Shown here: one piece after another, positions 1-8,870 of the stretch | Numbering within the stretch: the stretch's first letter is position 1 | Layout: every line of letters begins with the position of its first letter | DNA from: DASPNH01 sp035626675 | GTDB taxonomy: Bacteria; Desulfobacterota; Binatia; UBA1149; CAITLU01 | DNA: 64,000 nucleotides | Assembly: GCA_035626675.1 (NCBI GenBank) | Contig: DASPNH010000157.1 | Coordinates: 39,741 to 103,740, forward strand | Direction: 5' to 3' | Notes under the pieces: generated by a model | Told to the model about the DNA's origin: nothing | Databases searched by the model: none | What the model saw: only the letters and a program-made list of their open reading frames with translations | Translations under genes and position numbers: made by a program

Positions 1-1
1 G

Positions 2-277
2 GTGACGTCGTTCTCACCCGGCGTTCTCGTAAGCGACATCGGCATGGCAGAGCAGGACGGCTACGACCTGATCCGCGAGATCCGCCGCCGCGGCCTGAGC
101 GAGCAGGATCTGCCCGCGCTCGCCCTTACCGCCTTTGCCCAGCCCGAGGACCGCCGTGCGGTCCTGGAGGCCGGCTATCAGATGCACCTGACCAAGCCCG
201 TCGATGCCCAGCAGCTGCTGGTGGCCGTTGCCGCGCTGTCCGGCTCGGGGGCCGGCGTGGAAGATGGCGCAGCCTAG
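2..277 (+). CDS. Response-regulator receiver domain, C-terminal part (cut by window edge)
   Basis: This is the last 91 residues of a receiver domain whose start lies before the window. The phospho-acceptor Asp sits in the motif VSDIGM at about residue 12, the conserved Thr in ALTAFA at about residue 43, and the conserved Lys in LTKPVD near residue 65. The sequence ends shortly after the last helix, with no output domain, so this is either a single-domain regulator or, more likely, the C-terminal receiver of a hybrid histidine kinase. The phospho-accepting role follows from the family. The first in-frame GTG at position 2 is probably internal, because the beta-strand before the Asp is only partly present. 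A porin-like gene follows on the same strand after 114 bases. Confidence 0.85.
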   Translation: MTSFSPGVLVSDIGMAEQDGYDLIREIRRRGLSEQDLPALALTAFAQPEDRRAVLEAGYQMHLTKPVDAQQLLVAVAALSGSGAGVEDGAA

Positions 278-391
278 CGAATCCGTTCTCTCCAGCGCGC
301 TCGCCATGGTAGAGGTCGCCTACCGCGAATCGTGGGGAATCGCGGAGGGGAACGTTTCTTCATCAGGGCTATGCTCGGGCTGGGGGAGGGC

Positions 392-1867
392 ATGCATCGA
401 GGGATATCGCGTGGGCTGGTGGCGGCTGCATTGGCCACCGTCGCGGCCGCAACCGGAGTCGCGCGGGCCGACGACGCGCGCGTGCGCGAGCTCGAGCGAA
501 GAGTCCAGAGTCAGGACGAGCTGATCCGGCGCCTGCTCGAGAAGGTCGAGTCGCTCGAGCAGCGCCTCGATGGCGAGCAGCAGCCGACCTCCGTACCTGC
601 GCGCACGCACGAACGCCCGCCCTCCCCATCCTCAGGCAAGGGCTACGGACCGGCACCAGTTCCCGGCGCGCCCTCGCGCGTCGATCTCGAGGCCTCGGAG
701 CTGCCCGCGCTTCCGTCTGCCGCGCAGGCCTCTACCCCAGCGCCGGCGACCGAGACTCTTGCCCGGCCCTGGTACCAGAACATCGACCTTTTCGGCTTCG
801 TTGCCGGCGGCCTGGTATGGACGGGCGAGGGAGGAACCGACGAGAAGGCCTCGTTCCTGAACTACCAGGGCAATCTCGAGCTGCGCGCGCAGGCGTGGGA
901 AGACGTCTTCGTGCATTCGGAGCTGGCTATCAGCCAGATCGGCTTCGAGGACGAGCTGAACGTGCGCGTGGGCGAGCTCTACATCCATCTTGCCGACGTC
1001 GGCGCGACTTTCCTGTCGCGGCCCGGCAGCATCGGCGTCAAGCTCGGACGCTTCGACGTTCCCTTCGGTGAGGACTACCTGACGCGCGACGTGCTCGACA
1101 ATCCGCTGATCACGTGGTCGGCGGCCATCCCCTACGCCGTCGACGAAGGCATCCTGGTGCACGGGCAGATCCGCGGGCTGTTCTGGATCGCCAGCGCGAT
1201 GAACGGCAGCCTGGGCCGCGCAGGCGACGACGACGCCGAGAAGTTCTTCAGCCTCAAGCTCTACGGCAACCTGGCCGAGGCGCTGTATGTCAGCGCGAGC
1301 GCCTATTGGAACGGCGACACCTCGGCTGCGGCCATGGGCCTGGGCGGCAGCTACTGGATGCCGATCGGAAGCTGGGACTACTTCTCGAGCGCGGGCGCCA
1401 GCAGCTCGGACAAGGTCGACGCCTATTCCTACGAGCTGGACCTGCGCTACGACCTTCCTTCGGCCAGCCACGTCAAGGCGCAGTTCGGACAGGTCTTCGT
1501 CGACGACGATGACGACGACTTCTCCCGGACCATCTATTACGGCCAGGTCGAGCCGCTGTGGAACCTCGGCGCGACGTTCGACGGACGGGTCTATCTGGCG
1601 GCGCGCGCCAGCATCGTCGGCACCTTCGACGGCGACGAGGGCTATGTCTTCGAGGGCAGGCCGTTTGCCGACGGCTCCGACAGCTTCGGATACGACACCG
1701 AAAGCATGTGGCGAATCGCCTTGGGGCTGGGCTATAGGCCCAACGATCGCATGCTGCTCAAGCTGGAATGGTCGCGCGACCGGTTCGACCTGATCGATGG
1801 ATCGGCGCTGCGTGGCCGCGACCAGAGCCGTCACCTGGTCGGAGGGCTGCTGGCAGTCGGGTTCTGA
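392..1867 (+). CDS. Porin-like outer-membrane beta-barrel protein with N-terminal coiled coil
   Basis: The product is a 491-residue exported protein. It starts with a signal peptide (about residues 1-26, ending near GVARADD), then a Leu/Glu/Arg-rich coiled coil (about 28-60), a Pro/Ser-rich linker, and a long stretch of alternating aromatic and polar residues typical of barrel strands. It ends in Phe (LLAVGF), the usual outer-membrane assembly signal. This arrangement resembles trimeric phosphate- or carbohydrate-type porins, but no substrate can be named. I chose the ATG at 392 because a purine-rich GGGGAGGG lies just upstream and the signal peptide follows directly; an upstream in-frame ATG at 332 would bury the signal peptide. 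The stop overlaps the start of the cupredoxin gene (TGATG), so the two are probably co-translated. Confidence 0.75.
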   Translation: MHRGISRGLVAAALATVAAATGVARADDARVRELERRVQSQDELIRRLLEKVESLEQRLDGEQQPTSVPARTHERPPSPSSGKGYGPAPVPGAPSRVDLEASELPALPSAAQASTPAPATETLARPWYQNIDLFGFVAGGLVWTGEGGTDEKASFLNYQGNLELRAQAWEDVFVHSELAISQIGFEDELNVRVGELYIHLADVGATFLSRPGSIGVKLGRFDVPFGEDYLTRDVLDNPLITWSAAIPYAVDEGILVHGQIRGLFWIASAMNGSLGRAGDDDAEKFFSLKLYGNLAEALYVSASAYWNGDTSAAAMGLGGSYWMPIGSWDYFSSAGASSSDKVDAYSYELDLRYDLPSASHVKAQFGQVFVDDDDDDFSRTIYYGQVEPLWNLGATFDGRVYLAARASIVGTFDGDEGYVFEGRPFADGSDSFGYDTESMWRIALGLGYRPNDRMLLKLEWSRDRFDLIDGSALRGRDQSRHLVGGLLAVGF

Positions 1868-2613
1868 TGTTGGCCGCCGTCTCCATGCTCGGTTGCGCAA
1901 GCGCGCTGGCGATGACGGCCGCGGTGGCGATGCCGTCGCGAGCGCTTGCCGAAAAGCCGGCGGCGCCCGCAGCCGGCGGTGCTGGCGCGACCGTGCGCGG
2001 CTCGGTCACCATCCTGGACCGCGACGGCAATCCCAAGGCCAGCCACGCCGGCGTCATCGTGTTCCTGGACGAGATGGACACGCGCTACGAGGTCGCGGCC
2101 AAGCCGGCCGACCAGGCCATTCGACAGGTGGACAAGAAGTTCATTCCCGAGGTGCTGCCGGTGCTGGCGGGAACCACCGTGCACTTTCCGAACGACGACA
2201 TCGTGGCGCACAACGTCTTCTCGCTCTCGCGCGTGGCGCCCTTCGACCTCGGCATCTACCCGCGCGGCCAGACGCGCTCGGTCGTCTTCGAGGAAACCGG
2301 GCTGGTCAAGATCTACTGCAACATCCACTCGCGCATGGTCGCCAGCATCGTGGTGCTGGCCAACCCATGGTTCACCGTCACGGCCGAGGATGGCAGCTTC
2401 ACTCTCGACAACGTTCCCACCGGTGGCGCCACCGTTCGCACCTGGTACCCGCGCACGCCGCAAAACAGCGAGCAGCGCTTGCAGGTGACCGAGAAAGGCA
2501 TCTACGACCTGGACCTTCGCCTGGTCGAAGACCTGCGCCTGGAAGTGCGCGAGGAGAGCCTGACCATCCAGCACAAGAACAAGTGGGGCAAGGACTACCC
2601 GTCCAAGTACTGA
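1867..2613 (+). CDS. Periplasmic cupredoxin (plastocyanin-like) protein with carboxypeptidase-regulatory-like tail
   Basis: This 248-residue protein has a signal peptide (about residues 1-28, ending SRALA) followed by a cupredoxin-like domain. The likely type-1 copper ligands are visible: His in VAHNVF, then Cys, His and Met in YCNIHSRM. The Cys-to-Met spacing is shorter than in plastocyanin but is seen in proteins annotated as methylamine-utilisation-like cupredoxins. The last 70 or so residues look like a carboxypeptidase-regulatory beta-sandwich (AEDGSFTLDNVPTGG). It probably binds copper and transfers electrons or senses copper or redox state in the periplasm; no partner oxidase is visible nearby. 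The start overlaps the porin stop, and the Cache kinase begins 9 bases after its stop, so the three form one operon. Confidence 0.75.
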   Translation: MLAAVSMLGCASALAMTAAVAMPSRALAEKPAAPAAGGAGATVRGSVTILDRDGNPKASHAGVIVFLDEMDTRYEVAAKPADQAIRQVDKKFIPEVLPVLAGTTVHFPNDDIVAHNVFSLSRVAPFDLGIYPRGQTRSVVFEETGLVKIYCNIHSRMVASIVVLANPWFTVTAEDGSFTLDNVPTGGATVRTWYPRTPQNSEQRLQVTEKGIYDLDLRLVEDLRLEVREESLTIQHKNKWGKDYPSKY

Positions 2614-2622
2614 GCGAGCGCG

Positions 2623-4491
2623 ATGAACCTGACCTTCGGACAGAAGATCTCTCTCGGCATCTGCATGCTGGTGTTCGGCCTGCTCGGCGCCACGCTGACC
2701 ATCTCCAACGTCTGGATCACCGGTGCCATCATCGACCGCCTCGCCGAGGACCTGACCGCCGCCGACAGGAGCGTGGCCGAGGTGTTTCGCCTGCGTTCGC
2801 AGGAGCTGTCGGTGCAGACGCGCATGCTGGCCGACGTGCCGCACATCCGCGCCGTCGTCGACACGCCGGGCCTGGATCACGCCACCGTGCTGGATGCTGC
2901 CCAGGACGCGCGCAAGCTGGTCGGCAGCGACCTGCTGCTGCTGGTCGACGAGCGCGGGCAATTGCTTGCCAGCGCCACCGAACCGCAGCGTCACGGCGAG
3001 AGCGAAGCCGCCAGCCCGTCGGTGGCCACCGCGCTCTCGGGCCAGACCTTCGAGGGCATGCAGGTCACCGACGCCGGCATCTACCAGGTGGTCGGTGCGC
3101 CCATCGAGTTCGAGGACAAGATCGCCGGCGCGCTGGTGACCGGTTTCGCGGTCGGCGATCAGCTCCTGGCCACGCTCGAGAAGATGACCAACGCGCACGT
3201 GGCCCTGTGGTCCGCCTCGGTCGTGCAGGTCTCGGCAGCCGCCAGGCCGGTGTTCGGACAGCTTGCGCCCAAGCTCATCGGCACACCCGGCGCGATGACG
3301 ACGATCGACACGGACTCGGGCCGCTACCTGCTTCGCATCGGACAGATCGGCGAGACCGGCGTCTCCTACGCGTTGGCCAAATCGCTGGAGGCCGAGCTCG
3401 CGTTCTACACCGAGCTGCGTTCGCGTCTGCTGGCCACCGGCCTCTTCGCCCTGGTGATCGCGCTGAGCTGGGGCCTGCTCTACTCGCGGCGCGTGACGCG
3501 TCCCATCGAGCAGCTCGCCGCCGGCACCGCACGGCTTGCCGCGGGCGATCTCTCCACGCGCGTCGACGTCGAGACGCACGACGAGGTCGGCCAGCTCGCG
3601 GCTGCCTTCAATCGCATGGCCGAGGAGCTCGAGTCGCGCATCGAGAAGGATCGCCAGCTCGCCGCCAGCCGCGTGGCGCTGAACGCCCAGCTCGAGCACG
3701 TCAACGCGGAGCTCAAGAGCGAGATCGGCGAGCGGCAGCAGGCCGAACGCGAGATCAAGCGGCTCAACGAGGATCTCGAGCAGCGCGTCTCCGACCGGAC
3801 CTCCGAGCTGGAGGCTGCCAACCGCCGGCTCGAATCGTTCTCCTATTCCGTCTCGCACGACCTTCGCGGACCGCTGCGGCGCATCATCAGCTTCAGCCAG
3901 ATCCTGCGCGAGGACGCGGGTACGCGCTTGAGCGACGGCGATCGCGACCATCTCGAACGCATCCGCAGCGGCGCGCTCGGCATGGATCGCATGATCGAGA
4001 ACCTGCTCGAGTTCTCGCACGTGGGCCACGTCAAGCTGGAGCGTACGCCCATCGACCTGACGGCCATGGCCCGGTTCATCGCCGAGGACCTGCGGGCCTC
4101 CGAGCCGCGCCGTCAGGTGCAGGTGCAGATCGCGCACGACCTGAAGGCCAGCGGCGACGAGTCGCTGGTGCGCGTAGCCATGCAGAACCTGCTGTCGAAC
4201 GCGTGGAAGTTCACCGCCAGGAACGCCGAGGCGCGCATCGAGGTCGGCGCCGAGCAGGGCAACGGCGCCGGCCCCGAGTACTACGTGCGCGACAACGGCG
4301 CCGGCTTCGACATGTCGGAAGCCTCCAAGCTGTTCCGCGTCTTCGAGCGCCTGCACTCGGCGCACGAGTTCGGCGGCCACGGCATCGGCCTGGCCACGGT
4401 CCGTCGCATCATCGAGCACCACGGCGGCCAGATCTGGGCCGAGGCGGTGCCGGGGCATGGGGCAACGTTCAGGTTTACGCTCGGCGCCTGA
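2623..4491 (+). CDS. Cache-HAMP sensor histidine kinase
   Basis: A 622-residue membrane sensor kinase. Transmembrane helix 1 lies at about 7-35, a periplasmic sensor region of double-Cache type at about 36-263, and helix 2 at about 265-285. A HAMP domain (RPIEQLAAG...GDLSTRV) and a coiled coil follow, then a HisKA domain with the phospho-acceptor His412 in VSHDLRG. The HATPase domain has an N-box NLLSNAWKF (about 522), DNGAGFD (about 556) and GHGIGLATV. There is no receiver domain. It begins 9 bases after the cupredoxin gene, which suggests that the periplasmic Cache region reads something linked to the cupredoxin or porin. That functional link is inference. Its catalytic half closely resembles those of four other kinases in this window. 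Confidence 0.9.
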   Translation: MNLTFGQKISLGICMLVFGLLGATLTISNVWITGAIIDRLAEDLTAADRSVAEVFRLRSQELSVQTRMLADVPHIRAVVDTPGLDHATVLDAAQDARKLVGSDLLLLVDERGQLLASATEPQRHGESEAASPSVATALSGQTFEGMQVTDAGIYQVVGAPIEFEDKIAGALVTGFAVGDQLLATLEKMTNAHVALWSASVVQVSAAARPVFGQLAPKLIGTPGAMTTIDTDSGRYLLRIGQIGETGVSYALAKSLEAELAFYTELRSRLLATGLFALVIALSWGLLYSRRVTRPIEQLAAGTARLAAGDLSTRVDVETHDEVGQLAAAFNRMAEELESRIEKDRQLAASRVALNAQLEHVNAELKSEIGERQQAEREIKRLNEDLEQRVSDRTSELEAANRRLESFSYSVSHDLRGPLRRIISFSQILREDAGTRLSDGDRDHLERIRSGALGMDRMIENLLEFSHVGHVKLERTPIDLTAMARFIAEDLRASEPRRQVQVQIAHDLKASGDESLVRVAMQNLLSNAWKFTARNAEARIEVGAEQGNGAGPEYYVRDNGAGFDMSEASKLFRVFERLHSAHEFGGHGIGLATVRRIIEHHGGQIWAEAVPGHGATFRFTLGA

Positions 4492-4606
4492 CCGGGCGGC
4501 GGGGGGCGGGCGCTGCGTCACGACGGATCGTCGTCGTAGCATCGCCGCGGGCCGTGTTGGCGAAAGGCGTCGCGCGGTTGCTGGCAGCGGTTTAAGATGG
4601 CGCGTC

Positions 4607-6631
4607 ATGGCTCGGCGGACTCCTTCCTCGTCCCGGGCGCGCAAGGCTCGCGGGGCTTCGCCGCGGGCCGAGCGTGTGGCTGATTCGGACTCGACGACAC
4701 GAGGAGCTGCGGCTCCAGGCGACGCAGAGGCTTCCGAGCCCGCGACGCCGCCGCGCCGCGATTACGAGGAGCTGGAGCGCTCGGAGCGTCGCTTTCGCTC
4801 TTTGATCGAGAATCTCAGCGACGTCGTCTACACCCTCGATACCGCCGGAAACTTCACCTACATCAGCCCGGCCATCGAGCTCGTCTCGTCCTACACGCCC
4901 GAAGAGGTGATGGGGCAGGACTTCCCTCGCTTCATCCATCCCGAAGACCTTCCGAACCTGGCCGAGGTCTTCGTGCGCAACATGGCGGGCGAGCCTGCGC
5001 AGGTCGAGTTCCGCGTCTTCGACAAGAACGGTGATCTGCGCTGGGTGCATGCCTCGACGCGACCGCACTACGACGACGACGGACAGGTCTGCGGCACCGA
5101 CGGCGTCTTCAGCGAGATCACCACGCGCAAGAACACCGAGGCGGCGCTGCACGAGAGCGAGACGCGCTATCGCCAGCTCGTGGAGATGAGCCCCGACGGT
5201 ATCGCCGTGCATGCGGGAGGACTGCTCGTCTTCAGCAACAGCGCCGGCGCCAGGCTGCTCGGCGCCTCCGATCCCTCCCAGCTGATCGGCAAACCGGTCC
5301 TGGACCTCGTGCATCCCGAAAGCCGACCACTCGTCATGGAACGCATGCGGCAGATGCTGCAGGAAGGGCGGCCGGGGCCTCGGGTCGAGGAACGCTTCGT
5401 TCGCATCGACGGAGTCACCATCGACGTCGAGACATCGGCCATGCCGATGATGTACGAGGGCAAGCCGGCCATCCAGGTCGTCGTGCGCGACATCACCGAG
5501 AGACGGCGCTCCGAGGCCGCCTTGCGCGAGAGCGAGGAGCGCTACCGGCAGCTCTTCGAGAACGCGCACGAGATCATCTATCTCAACGACCTCTCCGGCA
5601 ATCTTCTCGACGTAAATCCCGCTGCCGAGGCGATCATCGGCTACACCGCCGCCGAATTCCGCAAGCTCCAGCTCTTCGACGTCGTCGCGCCCGAGAGCAG
5701 TCATACCATCGTCGACCTGGCTGCACGCATCGCGGCGGGGCGAGACCTGCCCGCCACGATGGAAGTGGCCATCCGCACCAAGTCCGGCCAGCGCCTGCTG
5801 CTCGAGGTCTCACCGCGCGTGCTGTTTCGCGACGGCAAGCCCGTGGCGGTTCAGGGCATCGCCCGCGACATCACCGAGCGCACGCGCGCGCAGCACGAGA
5901 TCCGGCGTCTGAACGAAGAGCTGGAAGTGCGCGTGCGCGAACGCACGGCCGAGCTGCAGGCAGCCAACAAGGAGCTGGAGGCGTTCAGCTACTCGGTCTC
6001 GCATGACCTGCGCGCGCCGCTACGCGTGATCGAGGGCTTCGCGCACGTCTTTCTCGAAGAGTACGGCGACGGGCTCGACCAGCAGGGACGGCACTACATC
6101 GAGCGTCTGCACGCCACCTCGGCACGCATGGGCCAGCTCATCCAGGACCTGCTGGCGCTGGCGCGTGTCACGCGCAGCTCGATGCGGCGTGGGCCGGTGG
6201 ACCTGGCCACGCTGGCGCGCGGCGTTGCCGCCGAGCTTCGCGCAGGGCAACCCGATCGCGAAGTCGAGTTCGTCATCCCCGACCTGGCGCGCGCCGAGGG
6301 CGATGCCTCGCTCCTTCGCATCGTCATGGAGAACCTGATCGGCAACGCGTGGAAGTACACGAGCAAGCATCCGCGTGCGCGCATCGAGTTCGGCATCGAT
6401 GCCTCCGGCGGCGAACGCGCCTACTTCGTGCGCGACGATGGCGCCGGCTTCGACATGCGCTACGCCGACAAGCTCTTCGGCGCCTTCCAGCGCCTGCACG
6501 CGGTGGCCGACTTCGAGGGCACGGGCATCGGCCTGGCAACGGTCGAGCGCATCGTCCAGCGCCACGGCGGCCGAGTCTGGGCCACCGGCGCGCCCGAGCA
6601 GGGCGCGACCTTCTACTTCACCCTGCGCTGA
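4607..6631 (+). CDS. Soluble histidine kinase with three PAS domains
   Basis: The 674-residue product lacks obvious membrane helices. After a basic, Ser/Arg-rich leader it carries PAS domains starting near residues 61, 186 and 311 (RYRQL repeats, each ending in a DITER-type PAC motif). A short coiled coil leads to HisKA with His466 in VSHDLRAP, and the HATPase domain has NLIGNAWKY, DDGAGFD and GTGIGLATV. It should autophosphorylate in the cytoplasm in response to a PAS-bound ligand, oxygen or redox signal; none can be named from sequence. I used the ATG at 4607, since the reading frame runs open upstream but with no kinase-like sequence. It lies 115 bases after the Cache kinase on the same strand and ends at a double palindrome that probably acts as a terminator. 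Confidence 0.88.
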   Translation: MARRTPSSSRARKARGASPRAERVADSDSTTRGAAAPGDAEASEPATPPRRDYEELERSERRFRSLIENLSDVVYTLDTAGNFTYISPAIELVSSYTPEEVMGQDFPRFIHPEDLPNLAEVFVRNMAGEPAQVEFRVFDKNGDLRWVHASTRPHYDDDGQVCGTDGVFSEITTRKNTEAALHESETRYRQLVEMSPDGIAVHAGGLLVFSNSAGARLLGASDPSQLIGKPVLDLVHPESRPLVMERMRQMLQEGRPGPRVEERFVRIDGVTIDVETSAMPMMYEGKPAIQVVVRDITERRRSEAALRESEERYRQLFENAHEIIYLNDLSGNLLDVNPAAEAIIGYTAAEFRKLQLFDVVAPESSHTIVDLAARIAAGRDLPATMEVAIRTKSGQRLLLEVSPRVLFRDGKPVAVQGIARDITERTRAQHEIRRLNEELEVRVRERTAELQAANKELEAFSYSVSHDLRAPLRVIEGFAHVFLEEYGDGLDQQGRHYIERLHATSARMGQLIQDLLALARVTRSSMRRGPVDLATLARGVAAELRAGQPDREVEFVIPDLARAEGDASLLRIVMENLIGNAWKYTSKHPRARIEFGIDASGGERAYFVRDDGAGFDMRYADKLFGAFQRLHAVADFEGTGIGLATVERIVQRHGGRVWATGAPEQGATFYFTLR

Positions 6632-6633
6632 GT

Positions 6634-6683
6634 GCTTTAAGGGGACAGTCCCCTTAAGGTTAAGGGGACTGTCCCCTTAAAGC
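6634..6683. repeat. Double palindrome (REP-like) between convergent genes
   Basis: Two 24-base arms (6634-6657 and 6660-6683) are perfect reverse complements separated by two bases. Each arm is itself a palindrome of 10-base halves, ttaaggggac and gtccccttaa, around one central base. The element fills the gap between the PAS kinase (+) and the CoA-transferase gene (-), and covers the stop codon of the latter. It can fold as one long hairpin or two short ones, so it could terminate transcription from both sides. The core recurs at 60044-60062. Such cores are known from REP elements associated with TnpA_REP (RAYT) transposases; no transposase is in this window. Confidence 0.85.
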
Positions 6684-7984
6684 AGGCGCGCGCTCTCCTC
6701 GGTGAGCATGTCGCGGAAGTCCGGATGCGCGATCGCGGTCAGCGCCTTGGCGCGCTCGGCCACGGTCAAGCCCGCGATCTCGGCCGCGCCGAATTCGGTG
6801 ACGATGACGTCGGCTTGATGGCGCGGCGTCGTCACGATCGCGCCGGCCGGGAACGCGGCCGCGATGCGCGAGACCTTCGTGCCTGCAACGGTGGCCACCG
6901 AGGGCAGGCAGACGATGGAACGGCCGCCGTCGGCCATCGAGGCTCCGCACACGAAGTCCTCGTGCCCACCGATGCCGGAGAACTGGCGGCCGCCGATGGT
7001 GTCGGCGCTGATCTGGCCGTACAGATCCACCGACAGCGCGCCGTTGATCGAGACCATGCTGCGATTGCGGCCGATGGCCGCCGCATCGTTGACCAGGTGC
7101 ACGGGCAGGAAGCGCACCTTGTCCTGCTCGTGCAGCCAGCGGTGCAGCTCGGCGGCGCCGAGCGCGAAGGTGCAGATCGAGTAGCCGTCGTAGGCGCCCT
7201 TGGCGTTGGTGACCTTGCCTGCCTCGTACAGCTTCATCAGCCCGGTCGTGAACATCTCCGAATGAATGCCGAAGTTGCCGCAGGGACCGGCAGCCAGGAT
7301 CGAGACCACGTCGCTCGGGATTCCGCCGATGCCCGTCTGCAGGGTGGCGCCGTCGACGACGAAACGGCTGACGTGCTCGGCGATCGCGCGCGAGATGTCG
7401 TCCGAGGGAACGTCTGCCAGCACCGGCGTGGGCAGCCCGCTCTCGACGATGACGTCGGCGTCCTCGACGCGCAGGCAGTGCGGATGCTCGGGCGCCATGC
7501 CGAACGTGCGCGGATAGTTCGGATTCACCTCGACGATGAGGAGGCGGTCGGGATCGGCGCCGGCTGCCAGCGTGTCGGCCACCGTGGCGCCGGCATGCAG
7601 CGACAGCGACATGTTTCCGGAGGCGTCGGGCGGCGTCGCCACCGTCACCACGACGCGGGATCTGCGCCGCCGCGCCACGTGCGCGTAGCGGCGGAAATCG
7701 GCGGCGATGAATTCGACCTGCGCTCCGGCCTGCCGAAGAGCGCGCTCGACCGGCCCGTAGAATCCCGAGAGCATGCGCACTCCCTTCCTGCCGAAAAGCG
7801 GATAGGCCGCCAGCAGCAGCGCCGAGAAGACGTCGAGCTGCTCGAAATCGTCGCGCTCGCCGAGCGCGTTCAGGAATGCGCCCGGCTGCCCCGGGCCGAG
7901 CGGCACGGTAAGGGTGTCGCGGGCTCGCACCATCGCCGCCGCATCGGCGGCGCTTCGCAGCTTGGATTGGTAAAGCTTGCTCAT
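6677..7984 (-). CDS. Acetyl-CoA hydrolase / 4-hydroxybutyrate-type CoA transferase
   Basis: This 435-residue protein matches class I CoA transferases of the acetyl-CoA hydrolase / 4-hydroxybutyrate CoA-transferase group in length and motifs. The motifs include GIGGIPSDV (near 219) and the catalytic Glu243 in GIHSEMFTTG, which forms the glutamyl-CoA thioester, plus a Gly-rich C-terminal part (GIGGHEDF). It should move CoA between short-chain acids in the cytoplasm; the acid pair cannot be told from sequence. It is the third gene of a minus-strand run with a 3-hydroxyisobutyrate dehydrogenase-like gene 9 bases upstream and a GST-like gene before that. This would fit degradation of a branched or hydroxylated short-chain acid. 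Its stop codon lies inside the REP-like palindrome. Confidence 0.88.
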   Translation of the reverse strand: MSKLYQSKLRSAADAAAMVRARDTLTVPLGPGQPGAFLNALGERDDFEQLDVFSALLLAAYPLFGRKGVRMLSGFYGPVERALRQAGAQVEFIAADFRRYAHVARRRRSRVVVTVATPPDASGNMSLSLHAGATVADTLAAGADPDRLLIVEVNPNYPRTFGMAPEHPHCLRVEDADVIVESGLPTPVLADVPSDDISRAIAEHVSRFVVDGATLQTGIGGIPSDVVSILAAGPCGNFGIHSEMFTTGLMKLYEAGKVTNAKGAYDGYSICTFALGAAELHRWLHEQDKVRFLPVHLVNDAAAIGRNRSMVSINGALSVDLYGQISADTIGGRQFSGIGGHEDFVCGASMADGGRSIVCLPSVATVAGTKVSRIAAAFPAGAIVTTPRHQADVIVTEFGAAEIAGLTVAERAKALTAIAHPDFRDMLTEESARLL

Positions 7985-7993
7985 GCGATTCCC

Positions 7994-8863
7994 TCAGCGC
8001 TGCAGGCGCGCGATCAGGCTCGAAGTGTCCCAGCGCCCGCCGCCCATCTTCTGCACCTCGGCGTAGAGCTGGTCCACCAGCGCGGCAACCGGAAGGGTCG
8101 CGCCGTTGCTGCGCGCCTCGGCCAGACAGATCGCCAGGTCCTTGCGCATCCAGTCGACCGCGAAACCGAAGTCGAAGCGGCCCTCGTGCATGCTCTGCCA
8201 GCGATTCTCCATCTGCCAGGACTGCGCCGCGCCCTTGGAGATCGTCTCCATCACGGCGGCAACGTCCAGCCCCGCCGCGTCGGCGAAATGGATCGCCTCG
8301 GCAAGACCCTGCACCAGGCCGGCGATGCAGATCTGATTGACCATCTTGGCAAGCTGGCCCGAGCCGGCTGGCCCGATCAGCCGGCACGTGCGCGCATAGG
8401 CCGCGATGATCTTCTCGGCGCGTGCGAACGGCTCGGGATCGCCGCCGCACATGACGGTCAGCACGCCGTTCTGCGCGCCCGCCTGCCCGCCCGACACCGG
8501 CGCATCGATGAAGTCGAAGCCGCGCTCCCTGGCCCTGCCGTGCAGCTGGCGCGCGATCGATGCCGACGCGGTCGTATGGTCGATGAACAACGCGCCTTTG
8601 CCCATCGCCTCGAAAGCACCGCCGGTCCCGAGCGTCACCTCGGCCACGTCCTCGTCGTTGCCGACGCACATCAGCACGAATTCGGCGCCTGCCGCCGCCT
8701 CGCGCGGCGAGGCGGCGACGTTTCCGCCGAACTGCTCCTTCCAGCGCCGCGCCTTCTCCGTCGTGCGGTTGTAGACGACGACGTCGTGCCCGCCGCGCTG
8801 TCGCAGGTGCCCGGCGATGGGATGGCCCATGACGCCGAGACCCAGGAATGCCACTTTTGCCAT
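7994..8863 (-). CDS. 3-hydroxyisobutyrate dehydrogenase-family NAD(P)-dependent oxidoreductase
   Basis: A 289-residue beta-hydroxyacid dehydrogenase. The Rossmann motif GLGVMG is at 8-13, the substrate-binding signature DAPVSGG at about 120-126, and the catalytic Lys173 lies in LAKMVNQ, preceded by GSGQ. Length and motif spacing fit 3-hydroxyisobutyrate, tartronate-semialdehyde and related dehydrogenases, which oxidise a beta-hydroxyacid to the semialdehyde. The cofactor loop (VVYNRTTEK) has Arg and Thr after the strand, which favours NADP(H), though this is a weak indicator. It sits 9 bases upstream of the CoA-transferase gene and 7 bases downstream of the GST-like gene, so the three are co-transcribed. 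The exact substrate is not determined. Confidence 0.9.
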   Translation of the reverse strand: MAKVAFLGLGVMGHPIAGHLRQRGGHDVVVYNRTTEKARRWKEQFGGNVAASPREAAAGAEFVLMCVGNDEDVAEVTLGTGGAFEAMGKGALFIDHTTASASIARQLHGRARERGFDFIDAPVSGGQAGAQNGVLTVMCGGDPEPFARAEKIIAAYARTCRLIGPAGSGQLAKMVNQICIAGLVQGLAEAIHFADAAGLDVAAVMETISKGAAQSWQMENRWQSMHEGRFDFGFAVDWMRKDLAICLAEARSNGATLPVAALVDQLYAEVQKMGGGRWDTSSLIARLQR

Positions 8864-8870
8864 CGCGAGC

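Noticed and set aside
4457..4606. Extended start for the triple-PAS kinase
   Set aside because: The extra 50 residues overlap the end of the Cache kinase gene and are Arg/Gly-rich with no family similarity.
1797..4644. Very long open frames of over 900 codons on both strands
   Set aside because: They run in alternative frames of the cupredoxin and Cache-kinase genes, have Arg/Ala/His-rich translations without any domain, and are products of high third-position G+C.
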